DNA of 56,694 bases, from contig JALGPX010000074.1 in the NCBI GenBank assembly GCA_023515795.1, forward strand, positions 1 to 56,694, read 5' to 3'. The notes under the pieces are model-generated. The model saw nothing but the letters and a program-made list of their open reading frames with translations. It was not told where the DNA came from and searched no databases. The translations under genes and the position numbers were made by a program. This document shows positions 20,645 to 31,300 of this stretch, piece after piece. Source of the DNA: Amoeboaphelidium occidentale (Eukaryota > Aphelidiomycota > Aphelidea). Position 1 is the first letter of the stretch. Each line of letters opens with the position of its first letter.

Positions 20645-21187
20645 AGTCAGGTTTCGTTGCTCGCGGAACAATAAAATGAGTTTTAATTATTCGAATGAAG
20701 TTTTATTATTGTTTGATATCATTATTACGTGTTTCCATCGTGCTTTCTAATTGTCTATGCCCAGCTTTATATGTCTATTTGTCTAGTGTAGTCTATGATT
20801 GTACGAGTCTCTAGTTTGTGGTCTATTTGTCTATGAGTTTTATATTTTCTAAGTTCAATTGAGCTCTACCGACTATTTATAATGACAATTTGCATGTGCA
20901 ATAAAGACCTTTTATGTGTTGGAGCAAAGATTAGATCTTGATTTGGTCGCTCGACGGACCAATAGAAATCATGACTCATATTGATCGTTCAAATCAAAAT
21001 CTTATCAAAGTAGATCTAAGACTTACGGAGCCAGAAAGCGAAACCGACGAAGTCTCAACGCGAAACTCTGACCTCTGGACCAGTTTGGGTCATTCTCCGG
21101 GGAACCGTTCAATGGGATGCTGCCAGCTCAGCACTTTGAACAATATAAAAATAGATTTTTGGCCGATTCTTTCTTCTCCAGAAACTG
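20645..21187. other. Intergenic region with a short repeated motif
   Basis: Between the protease stop and the kinase start. The motif GTCTATTTGTCTA occurs at about 20778 and 20842, with partial copies (GTCTATG) between them. An open frame at 20938-21243 overlaps the kinase start in another frame and shows no domain. This is probably the 3' UTR of the protease and the promoter of the kinase. Confidence 0.45.
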
Positions 21188-22409
21188 ATGTTAAAAGCAC
21201 TGTTGAAAAAGCAAAGCAAAGTCGCTGCACCCGTAGAGACTGACCTTGATGATAACTACACCATCTGTGGTCCAGCTATCTACAAGAACAAGGCCGGAAC
21301 CAAAGTTTACAAGGGTGTGATTAGATCAACTGGCCAAAGAGTAATTTATAAATGATCTGTGGTTAATATGTCTGTTTCAGGTCATTATCAAGGAGTATTG
21401 CTATGAGAAGTGGGTTGAAACTTATGCGTACAAGGGCGAACACTGGTTCTTCAAGAGAGATACGTTTGCACTGTGGAAAAGTGCACTTGATAAGGAATTT
21501 GAACTCCAAAGCCGCGTTTCAAGTCCTCATATTGTAAAGGCGCTTGATGCTTTCCTTAAGGATGAAAAGTACTACTTGATCACGGAATATTTCAGTGGCA
21601 GCATGACATTGGAGGCTTATGTTCATTTGAAGCAGAGGGAATTGCGTGGTTGCTCCAAGAGAAAGAAGGAAAAGTTTGGCAAGGAGTTTACTCGTCAGAT
21701 CTTGAGTGCTTTGGTAACTCTGCATGATAAAGGAATTGTTCATGGCGATTTGAAACCGGAGAATATGATTGTATGTCCTGACTTGCCAGATCCGGAGTGC
21801 AATAAGACCCTCTTTGATCCTGTTGGAGAAAAATCATCACTTAATTCCATCAAGTCCAAGAAGTGGACTGCTCCGATGTTGAAGTTGATTGATTTTGGTA
21901 ATGCTTTCACCTTTACCCATCAAATGTCTGATTTTATTGATTGCAAAACTGGCACTAGAGGGTAAGTTGTAATGACTACTCATTATGGCTTACTCTTTAG
22001 ATTTTTGTCACCAGAAATGGTCAACTTTGTACCAAAGTTTTATCCACCAGTTATTGATGTCTGGCAAATGGGTGTAATTTCCTACTTTTTGATTAGAGGA
22101 AAGACTATTTACACTTCTTACAAGAGCTATCATGGTGTTGACAGATCTGGCTCTCACTTTATTCAAGAATATGTCCGTTATAGAAAGCAAATTCAAGAGC
22201 ATAGTGATGAAGCCAAGATTTTCATGAACTTGGCCCTACAAGACTCCACCAAGAAGAGACCAAGCGCTTACGCTTTGGCATGCTCTAAATGGATCAATGG
22301 AGATTACAAGGATAGAACTCCTTTGGAGAAGCAAAAGTATAAGTTCTACATGAACCAATGCTTGCCTAAACACGCAGAAGCAACCTGCATTTATGTTCCT
22401 CTGGCTTGA
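21188..22409 (+). CDS. Protein kinase with HGD catalytic loop, 372 aa
   Basis: Predicted exons 21188-21316, 21381-21961 and 22001-22409. The second intron (39 nt, GTAAGT...CTTTAG) restores GTRGFLSPEM, a classic activation-loop to APE region; the first (64 nt) joins GTKVYKG to VIIKEY, the beta-3 Lys strand. The catalytic loop reads GIVHGDLKPENMIV, with Gly replacing Arg of HRD, and LIDFGNA is the DFG metal-binding motif. IDVWQMGVISYFLIRG and the final helices make a complete C-lobe. The glycine-rich loop is poorly conserved. It is a single-domain cytosolic kinase with no targeting signal and is probably active. I cannot assign a subfamily. An insertion between PENMIV and LIDFG (about 30 residues) is unusual. 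Confidence 0.82.
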
Positions 22410-22515
22410 AAACAACAATGAAGGAAAGAAGCACTAGAAAATGTACATGAGAAAATAGATGATTTTGTATTTATCACATTCGCGCGCGCGCTCTGAAACT
22501 GTTTGAAACTGTCAA

Positions 22516-24303
22516 ATGACTACGGCAAGCAAAAAGGAAAAGAAATCGTCGTCGAAATTTAAGCAAATCTCAATTGAGAATATGTTTCAGCCAAAGAAGA
22601 AACAAAAGACGGAAGTTGTCGTAGTGGAAGAAGAAGAAGCAGAAGCAGAAGATGTTGTTGAGACGATTACGGAAGTGCTTCCGGAAGAGCCAAAGTCCGT
22701 AATTAATTTGATTTCACCGGTAAAGAAGGAAATTCATCCGTTCTTTACGATTAACAGAAAACGAACGACTACGACAGCCAAAAAGCAAAAGGTTGCGGCT
22801 GGGTTGTGTGTTTCTATTGACAATTGTGTTTACCCGGAATTTGAATCTTTGTCTCATGTGAATTACATTCAATCTGCGTTTCAACTTGATTATATGCCAA
22901 AATTAACTGGGGAAAAGGAGGCTATTTTAAAAGTGGAAAGCTTAGAAGAACAGTTCTCTTTGGAATTACCGTTAAATGCTAAGCACGATTCTGTATCTTT
23001 TATGGAACCTAACAAGCTGATTGACAGCATCGATGAGTCTGGACTCGCCAAGTTGCGCGAATGGCTTGAGAATTTCAGCAACTTAAAACGAAAAGAGAAT
23101 TCAAAGAGTAATTCTGATTCCGATGCTGAAACATGTTCGACTGTATCCTCAACAGAACCGGATGATGAAGATGATTTGTCGTATCAGGATGATGAAACTA
23201 TGGAAGTTGTTAACAGAATACTTCGCTTAAATAATTTCTCATACAGACATCAGCTACAGGATAATCTGGACACGAAGACATTGATTGTTCACACAGAAAA
23301 GAATATTCATGTGGAGCTGGAACGATTATGTGAAGAATTCAATCTGGAAGTTCTTGAAGTTAACTCTTCAGTCAAAAGGAACAGGAAATGCCTTTACGAT
23401 ACCATCAAATCATCAACACAATCGCACAGAATTCAAAGAGGCTCGAAAGCTAACAATTTCTTCTCAGTGAAACAACGCCAAACTACTTCATCAGCTAAAC
23501 CACATATCAAGAAGAAGACCTTGGTCGTTATAGAAGATGGTGATTTACTGTTTAAAGGGTCTGATGTTTCTGGTGATGATGAAATGTTTTGGTCCATGTT
23601 GCTTGGAATTTTGAGGGAGAGTTTACGACCTGTTTTGATTGTGGTTAATCATTTGCAAAGGCTTCCTTACTCTGTCAGGGCATCTATACAATATGGATTA
23701 ATTGGTTTTCTATCTTTGAAACAGGAAGATTCAGTTGTGAATTCGGAACCCGTAAGTTTGTTGTATGATCCGGAAGAACAGTCTCAGATATCATTGATTT
23801 CCTCCAGAGGAAGAATGTATCAGTCTTTTAATGAACCAATATTTAGTCAGGATCTTTTACATACAACTTTCGTGAATCCTCATTATGGTACACCTTACTA
23901 TGATCATTTGACACATTTGCAGCAAGAAATTCATGAGTACCTTTCACACAAAGAAGCAGACGAGAACTTGGTGCGAATTGATCATACTAGAAGAAAGACT
24001 AAAGAACAGATTCTGGATGAGGATGTGTTGTTTCGCGCTTGTGATATCTTGTCACCAGCGGTTTCATTTCCACTTTTAAGAACACAGTATCTATCTTATG
24101 TTTACAAAATACTCGATGCTTACTACTGTCGCTTGAATGCTAGTTGTTTGTCTGGTGGTAGAACCAGAGCTAGCAGAACAGGTCCTATCTTGAATCCGTT
24201 TACAAATAGAGGATACATATGCACGAAGCTAGAGGAAGAACAATTTCTGAAACAGATGCAGAACTATTTATTGAAAACTAAAGAGAAAAATTATTCGCAA
24301 TAA
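22516..24303 (+). CDS. ELG1/ATAD5-like PCNA-unloader large subunit, 595 aa
   Basis: Similarity to the ELG1/ATAD5 branch of clamp-loader proteins: NLEVLEVNSSVKRNRK followed by STQSHRI, then the Walker B-like TLVVIEDGDLLF, an acidic patch and MFWSMLLGILRESLRPVLIVVN. Family role: an RFC-like complex with Rfc2-5 that removes PCNA from DNA after replication. The N-terminus is basic and has QISIENMF (residues 17-24), a PIP-box-like motif, and KKEIHPFFTINRKR. The Walker A segment is not recognisable: where a GPxGxGKT loop is expected the sequence reads LIVHTEKNIHVELERL. The protein is therefore an ATPase-dead ELG1 or a specialised paralogue. Single exon, nuclear by inference. Confidence 0.72.
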   Translation: MTTASKKEKKSSSKFKQISIENMFQPKKKQKTEVVVVEEEEAEAEDVVETITEVLPEEPKSVINLISPVKKEIHPFFTINRKRTTTTAKKQKVAAGLCVSIDNCVYPEFESLSHVNYIQSAFQLDYMPKLTGEKEAILKVESLEEQFSLELPLNAKHDSVSFMEPNKLIDSIDESGLAKLREWLENFSNLKRKENSKSNSDSDAETCSTVSSTEPDDEDDLSYQDDETMEVVNRILRLNNFSYRHQLQDNLDTKTLIVHTEKNIHVELERLCEEFNLEVLEVNSSVKRNRKCLYDTIKSSTQSHRIQRGSKANNFFSVKQRQTTSSAKPHIKKKTLVVIEDGDLLFKGSDVSGDDEMFWSMLLGILRESLRPVLIVVNHLQRLPYSVRASIQYGLIGFLSLKQEDSVVNSEPVSLLYDPEEQSQISLISSRGRMYQSFNEPIFSQDLLHTTFVNPHYGTPYYDHLTHLQQEIHEYLSHKEADENLVRIDHTRRKTKEQILDEDVLFRACDILSPAVSFPLLRTQYLSYVYKILDAYYCRLNASCLSGGRTRASRTGPILNPFTNRGYICTKLEEEQFLKQMQNYLLKTKEKNYSQ

Positions 24304-24414
24304 ACATTTTGCAGTTTCAGGATTAGGACATCTCTCCACGCGACTTCACAAGCTGTCGTGTCGATCATCATGCTTTTTGTAATCATTTTGAGCCACACTT
24401 GAAATACCGAACAA

Positions 24415-27400
24415 ATGGAGTACAACACGACGCTTTCAAGGAGACCGTCTACTCACGAGGACTCTTTGATTTCATATGCGCGTTCTCTGTGGCAAAGTTC
24501 CTGGAAACACGATAATGACTTCTCTGGATACTTATCAAAACTTACAACGGGCTCATACAAACGATGGATAAAACGATACTATATTCTCAAGAAGGACGCA
24601 ATTTTTTATTTCAAGTCATCCAATGACTCTGTGCCTTTGGGTGTTCTGTTCATTGATGGCACATGCAAAGTTTCTTTGGATGTTGTGGACGAGAAGGCTG
24701 GAATCCGTGTAAAAGTAGCTTCCTCATGCTCTTTTGAGGCACTAAAGACTTTTGAGCGAAGGGAGTATTTACTCTTGTGCTCCGATGTTACCGATGCAAA
24801 GTTGTGGGTTAGCGCGATCGAGCATGTGGTTGAGGAATACTATTCTGGAACATCTGAACAAGAGCGGAATGAGCTCAAAGTAAAATCAACAAAGCAATTG
24901 GAGCCGTTGCCTATCCTGCCTCCTGCACCTCCACCTCCTTTACCCATGGTGGCAGCAGCTCCAGCCGCAAAGACGAATGAAGCAAAACCTCTGAGAAAAT
25001 CGCGATCAGATTCTACAAAGAGTTTAACGGGTACAGAAACACAGTCGCTTTACACAGTTTATATGCTTGCAAGACAGAAAATATCTGAATGTGTGAAACT
25101 AATTGTTGCATATGCTGCTGATAGTGACGATGCTCCACCAGTGAATTACGTTGAACTAGTTACGGTTGTTATCAAACATGTTCGACAGCTCTTGTACTAT
25201 GTAGATTCTAATTCAACCAAAACTATGGATAATGGCGATTTATGTACTTTTATGAGCAAACAACAGTCTCTTATTATTGATCGCTGCAAAGTTATTGGGA
25301 TTCAAGCAAAACATATCACTGACGAAGAGTGTCTTGGATTTAAAAGACCGGGATTAGCTCGTGAATTGGCTGTATTACTAGAAGGATTACAAAAAGAATT
25401 GAACGTATTTGTTAGTTTGGCTAAAAGCTTGGGTATAATCGATGAAATACTATCAAAATGTGATGATTTAACTGAAGACATTTCGCCCGTCATTACCACT
25501 TGTATTTTAGATGTTCTCCATCATATTTTATCAGCTTCGTCTTTTATTCAGTCTATGAATGCATCAGAATCACTATCTTTTGTGAAGAAACTTTGTAATT
25601 TTGGAAAAGAATTATTAAGCAACTACGAAAAGTGTGTCACTGTTTCAGATAATCGCACATGCTCCGTGCATTTGGATGAACTTTATGCAAATCACAAGCT
25701 TTACAGTGATAGAAGATTGTGGTTTAGCATCGTCAACAAGATTCGAGATTTAGTGGTCGCTGTTGAACAATCAACAGATGCTTTCGATATTTGGTCCAGT
25801 CCTGATGTTCTAATGACTGTTTCTGAGAACTTGTTTTCATTGTGTGCATTATTGTTGCGGTTTATGTTAACAGTGGGTAAATTGGAGAGTTACATATCGA
25901 GACTCAAGGCTGATAATGGATTCTCATTGTTTGTACAGGCGATAAAACCTATGAATGTAGAGAGTATGCTAGATTGTGATCCTCCTTCATTTGTACCACC
26001 ACCGCCTCCTGCTCTAACAATCAATCCTGATAACGCTCTTATTTCTNNNNNNNNNNNNNNNNNNNNNTAAAACCTATGAATGTAGAGAGTATGCCAGATT
26101 GTGATCCTCCTTCATTTGTACCACCACCGCCTCCTGCTCTAACAATCAATCCTGATAACGCTCTTATTTCTCTTCATCAAAGCCCACCTTCTCCAATACA
26201 TCCTATTCTGGAAGGAATGGAAACTTCCATGCTTTCCACTGCTGGGATTTCTTCAACAAGAGAGAGCAGACCGTTTGACGAAATTAGCGATACATTCTCT
26301 AATGCTCTTAGTTTGGATTCTTCAAAGATCGATTTGAATGATTCTAGAAAAGCGGCGATCCGAGCGAAACTGCGAAGTTTGGAATCAAATGCTTCTATAA
26401 ACAGGAGTGTTTTAGATTTAATTGGAATTGCTAGCAAGAATTGCAAGACGCTGAAGGAATGTCTTCTTGATCCTAAACTTTCTCATGATAACACTTATTT
26501 GGAAAGGATATCTCAATGTGCTGTAGCAATAGTAATGGCTTGTTCAAGATTAGACGCAGAGTTGGACAACATATTAGAAAGAATGCGATCGATTGACTGT
26601 CCAGAACATTCGCAAGCAAAAGTCAAGAAGATTAAGTTAGTAGTGGATAAAGCGACCAACTCTCTCGAAGTATCTTTGAAGAATTGGAGTGCAATGATAT
26701 CACCATCCTCACATGCAAAGAAGATGGCTGATAATGTTTCTCTTTTTGAAAAACATTTATCAAAAGTCAAAGAAGTTTTATCGGATGTTCCTGTTGAAGC
26801 TTATCCACCGAAATCACCAGAGCGCCCTCCAACGCCTACAGACAGTGAAAGGGATGACAGAACATCGGTAACAGAGATTGATTTGCTGCTTGAACAAGAG
26901 GATGAAGCTTTCAAGAATTCAGGAGAAATCAGTTTCCGAGACGAAGGCAAGCAAGTTAAAGGAGCTACTCTTGAAAAATTGGTTGAAATTCTGACATATC
27001 ACAAACTGACATCAACAGACTTTTCATCTGCTTTCTTATACACATACAAATCCTTTGTAACAGACAAAGAATTGATGGTGCTTCTTATAAAAAGGTATAA
27101 TTGTGAGGCACCACAACACTTGGATGAGAAGCTGAAATCATTGTACTATGTGAAAAAGATTATTCCGACCAGACTTCGTGTTTTTAATTTCATCAAAATG
27201 TGGTGCAAGTCTTCTCAAATTGATATTCGTGGAAATAAGGAGTTGATGGATTTATTGACTGATTTTCTACCGACAGTAAGAGCAGATTTTTACAACGGCG
27301 CCTCCGAGTTTCAGTCTTACTTGGAACGAAAATCAAATTCTCCAGCACCTCTTATCTCAGAACGATACTCACAGCCTATTAATCCGCCTACTCCGATTGT

Positions 27401-28292
27401 TCCTAAATCTTTGGAGTTCTTGGATATAATGTCTATTGATCCTTTGGAAATGGCGAGACAAATCACAATTCTTCAGTGGAACCTTTTTACGGTTATTCAA
27501 CCGAGTGAATGCTTGAACCAAGCATGGAACAAACCAGATCTTCATCACTTGTCTCCAAACATAAGAGCCATGATTAAGTTCTCAAACTTTCTTGTTCAAT
27601 GGGTTTCTACTGAAATAGTTTCTCTAAGGAACGTTCGATCAAGAGCGCTTGTTATAAAGCATTTCATAGTTATTGCAGACAAATTGAAATCATTGAATAA
27701 CTTTGATGGACTCAAGTCAATACTTTGCGGACTTCAAGCTTCTGGTGTTAGAAGACTGAGAAACTCTTGGGATCTTGTACCCGCAAAATTCGATCTTATT
27801 CTAGATGATTTATTGCACTTAATGAGCGAAGAGAAATCATGCAAGGCGTATAGAACTGCTTTGCATTCTGTGAATCCTCCATGCATACCTTTCTTGGGGA
27901 TTTATCTTACGGATTTGACAATGATTGAAAGTGGCAATGCTGATTTTCTGAGAGAGAACAAGGATCTGATAAACTTCCACAAAAGATATCTAACATCCCA
28001 AGTTATACAGGAAATAACTCGGTTTCAGCACGCGGCATATGATCTTGAGCCTGTGGAAGAAATAGCTTCATGGCTCACATCAAGAGAAGTCAAAGATGTT
28101 CAACAGGTGTATGAAATCAGCTTAGAATTGGAACCCAGAGAAGCTGCGACATCGGGCGGTGTATTATCTGGAAACAATAGTTCTGGTAGCTTGTTCAGCG
28201 GTTCAATTTCTGAAGGATTTGGATCACTTAGAAGACGTTCAAGCAATAATTCATCTAATACTCATGCACGAAAAAGAAGCTCGAACTTTTAA
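24415..28292 (+). CDS. PH-domain Ras guanine-nucleotide exchange factor
   Basis: One gene interrupted by a 21-N gap (26047-26067) whose flanks duplicate 104 bp; without the repeat it is about 1250 residues. Domains in order: PH (about residues 35-145, SGYLSKLTTGSYKRWIKRYYIL ... KLWVSAIEHVVEEYY); proline-rich PPAPPPPLP; a long helical region; PPPPPALTINPD; RasGEF_N (about 26,950-27,300, LEKLVEILTYHKLTSTDF, FLYTYKSFV); and the RasGEF catalytic domain (about 27,420-28,110, PLEMARQITILQWNLF ... FLGIYLTDLTMIESGN). It activates Ras-family GTPases at membranes bound by PH. The Ser-rich tail ends in basic residues. The gene is convergent with the PIN-Fanzor gene, with 8 bp between stop codons. Confidence 0.92.
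25943..26171. repeat. Duplicated flanks of a 21-N gap (probable contig overlap)
   Basis: 25943-26046 and 26068-26171 are the same 104 bp with one clear difference (ATGCTAGATT versus ATGCCAGATT). They flank the N run at 26047-26067. Removing one copy gives a continuous RasGEF frame. Confidence 0.9.
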
Positions 28293-28296
28293 TCAA

Positions 28297-28318
28297 CGAG
28301 TCATTGTACAATGACTCG
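28297..28318. terminator. 22-bp perfect palindrome between convergent genes
   Basis: The arm CGAGTCATTGT is followed directly by its exact reverse complement ACAATGACTCG, with no loop. It begins 4 bp after the RasGEF stop and covers the TGA stop codon of the PIN-Fanzor gene (28301-28303). It could act as a transcript-end hairpin for one or both genes, be the 3' end of a guide RNA, or be a protein-binding site. Function is inferred from position only. Confidence 0.55.
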
Positions 28319-31300
28319 CGCAGAGCCTAATACATAGGATGCAGATTTCTTTTTAGCGGCATTTTCTAGCGCATATTCTGAGGAAGTCGATTGTCCTGAT
28401 TCTTTGTCTTTGGGCTTCTTTTTCTTCTTCTCCTTCGGATTGCGCCCATTCCTGTCTTTCTTGTTCAAACCATCGTCTTGTTCATCATTATCGTCATCTG
28501 ATTTATCATCTGGAGGTTTACACAAATACTCAGGACGTTCTCCGTTCTGTAGAATAGCAGACAACGCAGCACACATGTTGTCAGCAGCCAAAATATCTCT
28601 GTGGAATACGACGTTGCACTTGGAACATTTCTTCGCCCTCATAGACAGCGATTCTGTGAACTCATGACATCGGACACATTTCTGGGAAGTAAAATACTCA
28701 TCTACGCCAAGAATCGTTATCCCCAAAGGCCTTGCTTTCCTCACAAAGTATTCCAAGAACGAAGTATGAAGTGAACCAGTTGCATCAAAGTCTCCAGTGC
28801 CAATGCCAACGTAAATCCTCTGTTTCTTTTTGACCTTTTGATGAGGTTTCAAGCCAACCATGGAAATCAAAGCATTGAAAACACGATCCATCTCCCTTTG
28901 CTTTGCACAATGATATTCAAAAGTCCTCTTCCGAATTGCATGTGAATTGTAGAAATTGGCCCAAACTGAGTATCTTTCCATCATTCTGTTGAAATAAATA
29001 GTGATTGTTTCATCTGAATTTCTGGACAAGCCACAATTTTCCGCATCTCTCACTGGCTTATTTTCATCTTTCATTTTCGTCTTGTTCAGCCAGTTTCTGT
29101 GAAGATAATACGGTTCACCCAGGGCCTTCTTATTCACGGCTAAATTCTTCTTTGAGCCATCGGGCAGCCACGAAACAGCACCAACAGTGTACGCTTGTCC
29201 CATATCCAGTCCCATGATGATATCCTTTCCTTTTATATATGCGCGATCTCTTGAAACAACTGGTGGAGGTGGATTCTTCTTAAGTTTCCTATACTTTGTA
29301 TCGATAACGTGAATTGATAAACTAAAGCCATCTGTTTCAAAAGAAGTATTTAAAACAAATCTTTCACCTAAATCTTTCTGGCCAATAAGTCTGTACTTTC
29401 TGTACTTTGCGGACTTCAAACCAAAACTCAGTTGTAGCAACTCGCCTGTTTTGTCCCTTTTCATCAGAGGACCAGCCTTCAACGGATCTAGAAAATCCGC
29501 AAACCAAAGCCGGGAGTCTTTTGTACCGATAATGCCGAGTAGACAATCTTCTGTCAGACTGAGAGGGAAAAAAGACGGCTGATAATTTGGAAAAGATCTG
29601 TATCGCTGCGAAACTGGCAGCATATCATTCAACAAAAAAAACCATCGAACGACTGAATATGTTTCCAACCTCGTGGGGTCAAATTGTGGAATTGTTGGTT
29701 CTGGCTTTGTTTCATCCGCAGACTCCTCCAGCTTGCGCTTCCTTGGTCGCAACTTCATCTTGCTCGTAGAACAATGGGAAGTCATCATTTCTGTGTTATT
29801 AATATTTTCTATTAAATCCAAGTTAACTCCATGGTCTAGAAAATGAGAAGATGAACTAATAGAAACTTACCTTTCATAGACTTCAAAGACTCCAAAGACC
29901 CAGGCAAAGTTCCTTTTTGTTCCACTGCCGACATCAACGCATTGAGTAGTACTTCAACTTGATCCGTTTGAAACGGCGAATTCTTCATAACGCTTTGCGC
30001 AAGCAGAGGTGCACTTCCCACAAAATGTCTGGCCACAATTGAATCCATTAGTTTACTTTGAGCTTGCAAAGTATTACCAGAGCAAAACGAGACATATTCC
30101 AATTCTTCTTCTGTTAGATTTAAGCCAAGCTCATTATCTTCTACAAATTTCTTCATCTTTTGAAACAGCTTTCGCCCTTTACGCCCCCGCTTCTCCGGGC
30201 TCAAAAGAAATGAAATTAAGTTGTACCAGACTTTGCAGCCACCTCCAACACCAAATAGCAATTCATTCTCGACAATCAAGTTGTTCTGCACATTCTGAAA
30301 GAAAAGGTCAGCAATGATAATCGCTGCCTGTGATGCCTTATTGACTAACTTCACCACGTTCTGTAACCTTTTTAAAATAGTATTCTGTATTGTGGCATCT
30401 AAAGAAGACTTCTTTACTTGGCTCTTCAAGGTCCCCAACTCCCAAGTTTTCATTTGATATTTCTGTTTTAACATTTTTATATTCAAAGTGGCTTGAGACA
30501 ATTTGTGAGCCCCATGCGGATTTTCAGAGGGAACGGATCTGGTAAACATGGCTGATTTTAAATATCTTGCTCTCTTGTTTTTCTTCTTTCCTTTTCGCTT
30601 CTTTGACTTGTTGTAAGGACGTGGCTTGATAGACACAGAACTGTTAAGCGTTGCAGCTGGAGTGATCGATAGGTTACGCAGTTTGTTAAGTCCAACTGAT
30701 TTAACCTTATAGGGACCAAAGTGAATATGCACCATGGGACTGTATCGATTGTTTTGAGATGGCACTTTCAAATGTTTAAGCTCTTGCAAAGACCTTCCTT
30801 GAGTGGTTTGACGATTTGCAGCGCGAGCAGCTCCGTAATTTTCTTTTAAAAGCTGAAGTTGACTACAGCAATCTTTAAACATTTGCTCTTGAAGACTTTC
30901 AACACAGACCGCACAACTTGTCTCTTGATAATTCAAAAACACTGCACTGGCAATCTGAAAATGACCTTTTTTATCGTGCGATTGCTCAAATGTTTCCACC
31001 ATTTCTTCAGCCGTGCAAGCGCCATTTTCATTAATTTTCTGAAATTCCTTCAAACATCTCGCAATGCCGAATCCCCTCAAATTGGAAACGTAATCGTTCC
31101 CCGTAACAACTGCCAAAGCCCTCCAACACTCTCTGCTTATTCCAATCTTTTTAAGTGCAATTTGTTCTCGAAATAGCGTGAAATGCAACGACAAGCAATC
31201 CAATTTGTTTTTGAAGAAGGACTTTCCGACTATCGGGTGCCCGTAAAAAAGAAGATCAGAATCGTTTGAGATAATAATTGTATTCGACATTTTATCAGAG

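Noticed and set aside
20938-21243. 101-codon frame upstream of the kinase
   Set aside because: It overlaps the kinase first exon in another frame and has no domain; the kinase reading is supported by splice sites and motifs.
28404-28667. Plus-strand frame inside the Fanzor region
   Set aside because: It is the reverse reading of the lysine-rich tail and zinc ribbon of the minus-strand gene.
28301-29821. Recent bacterial IS605/TnpB insertion
   Set aside because: The protein has nuclear-type basic regions and a eukaryotic-type RuvC arrangement, and it is linked through a spliceosomal intron.
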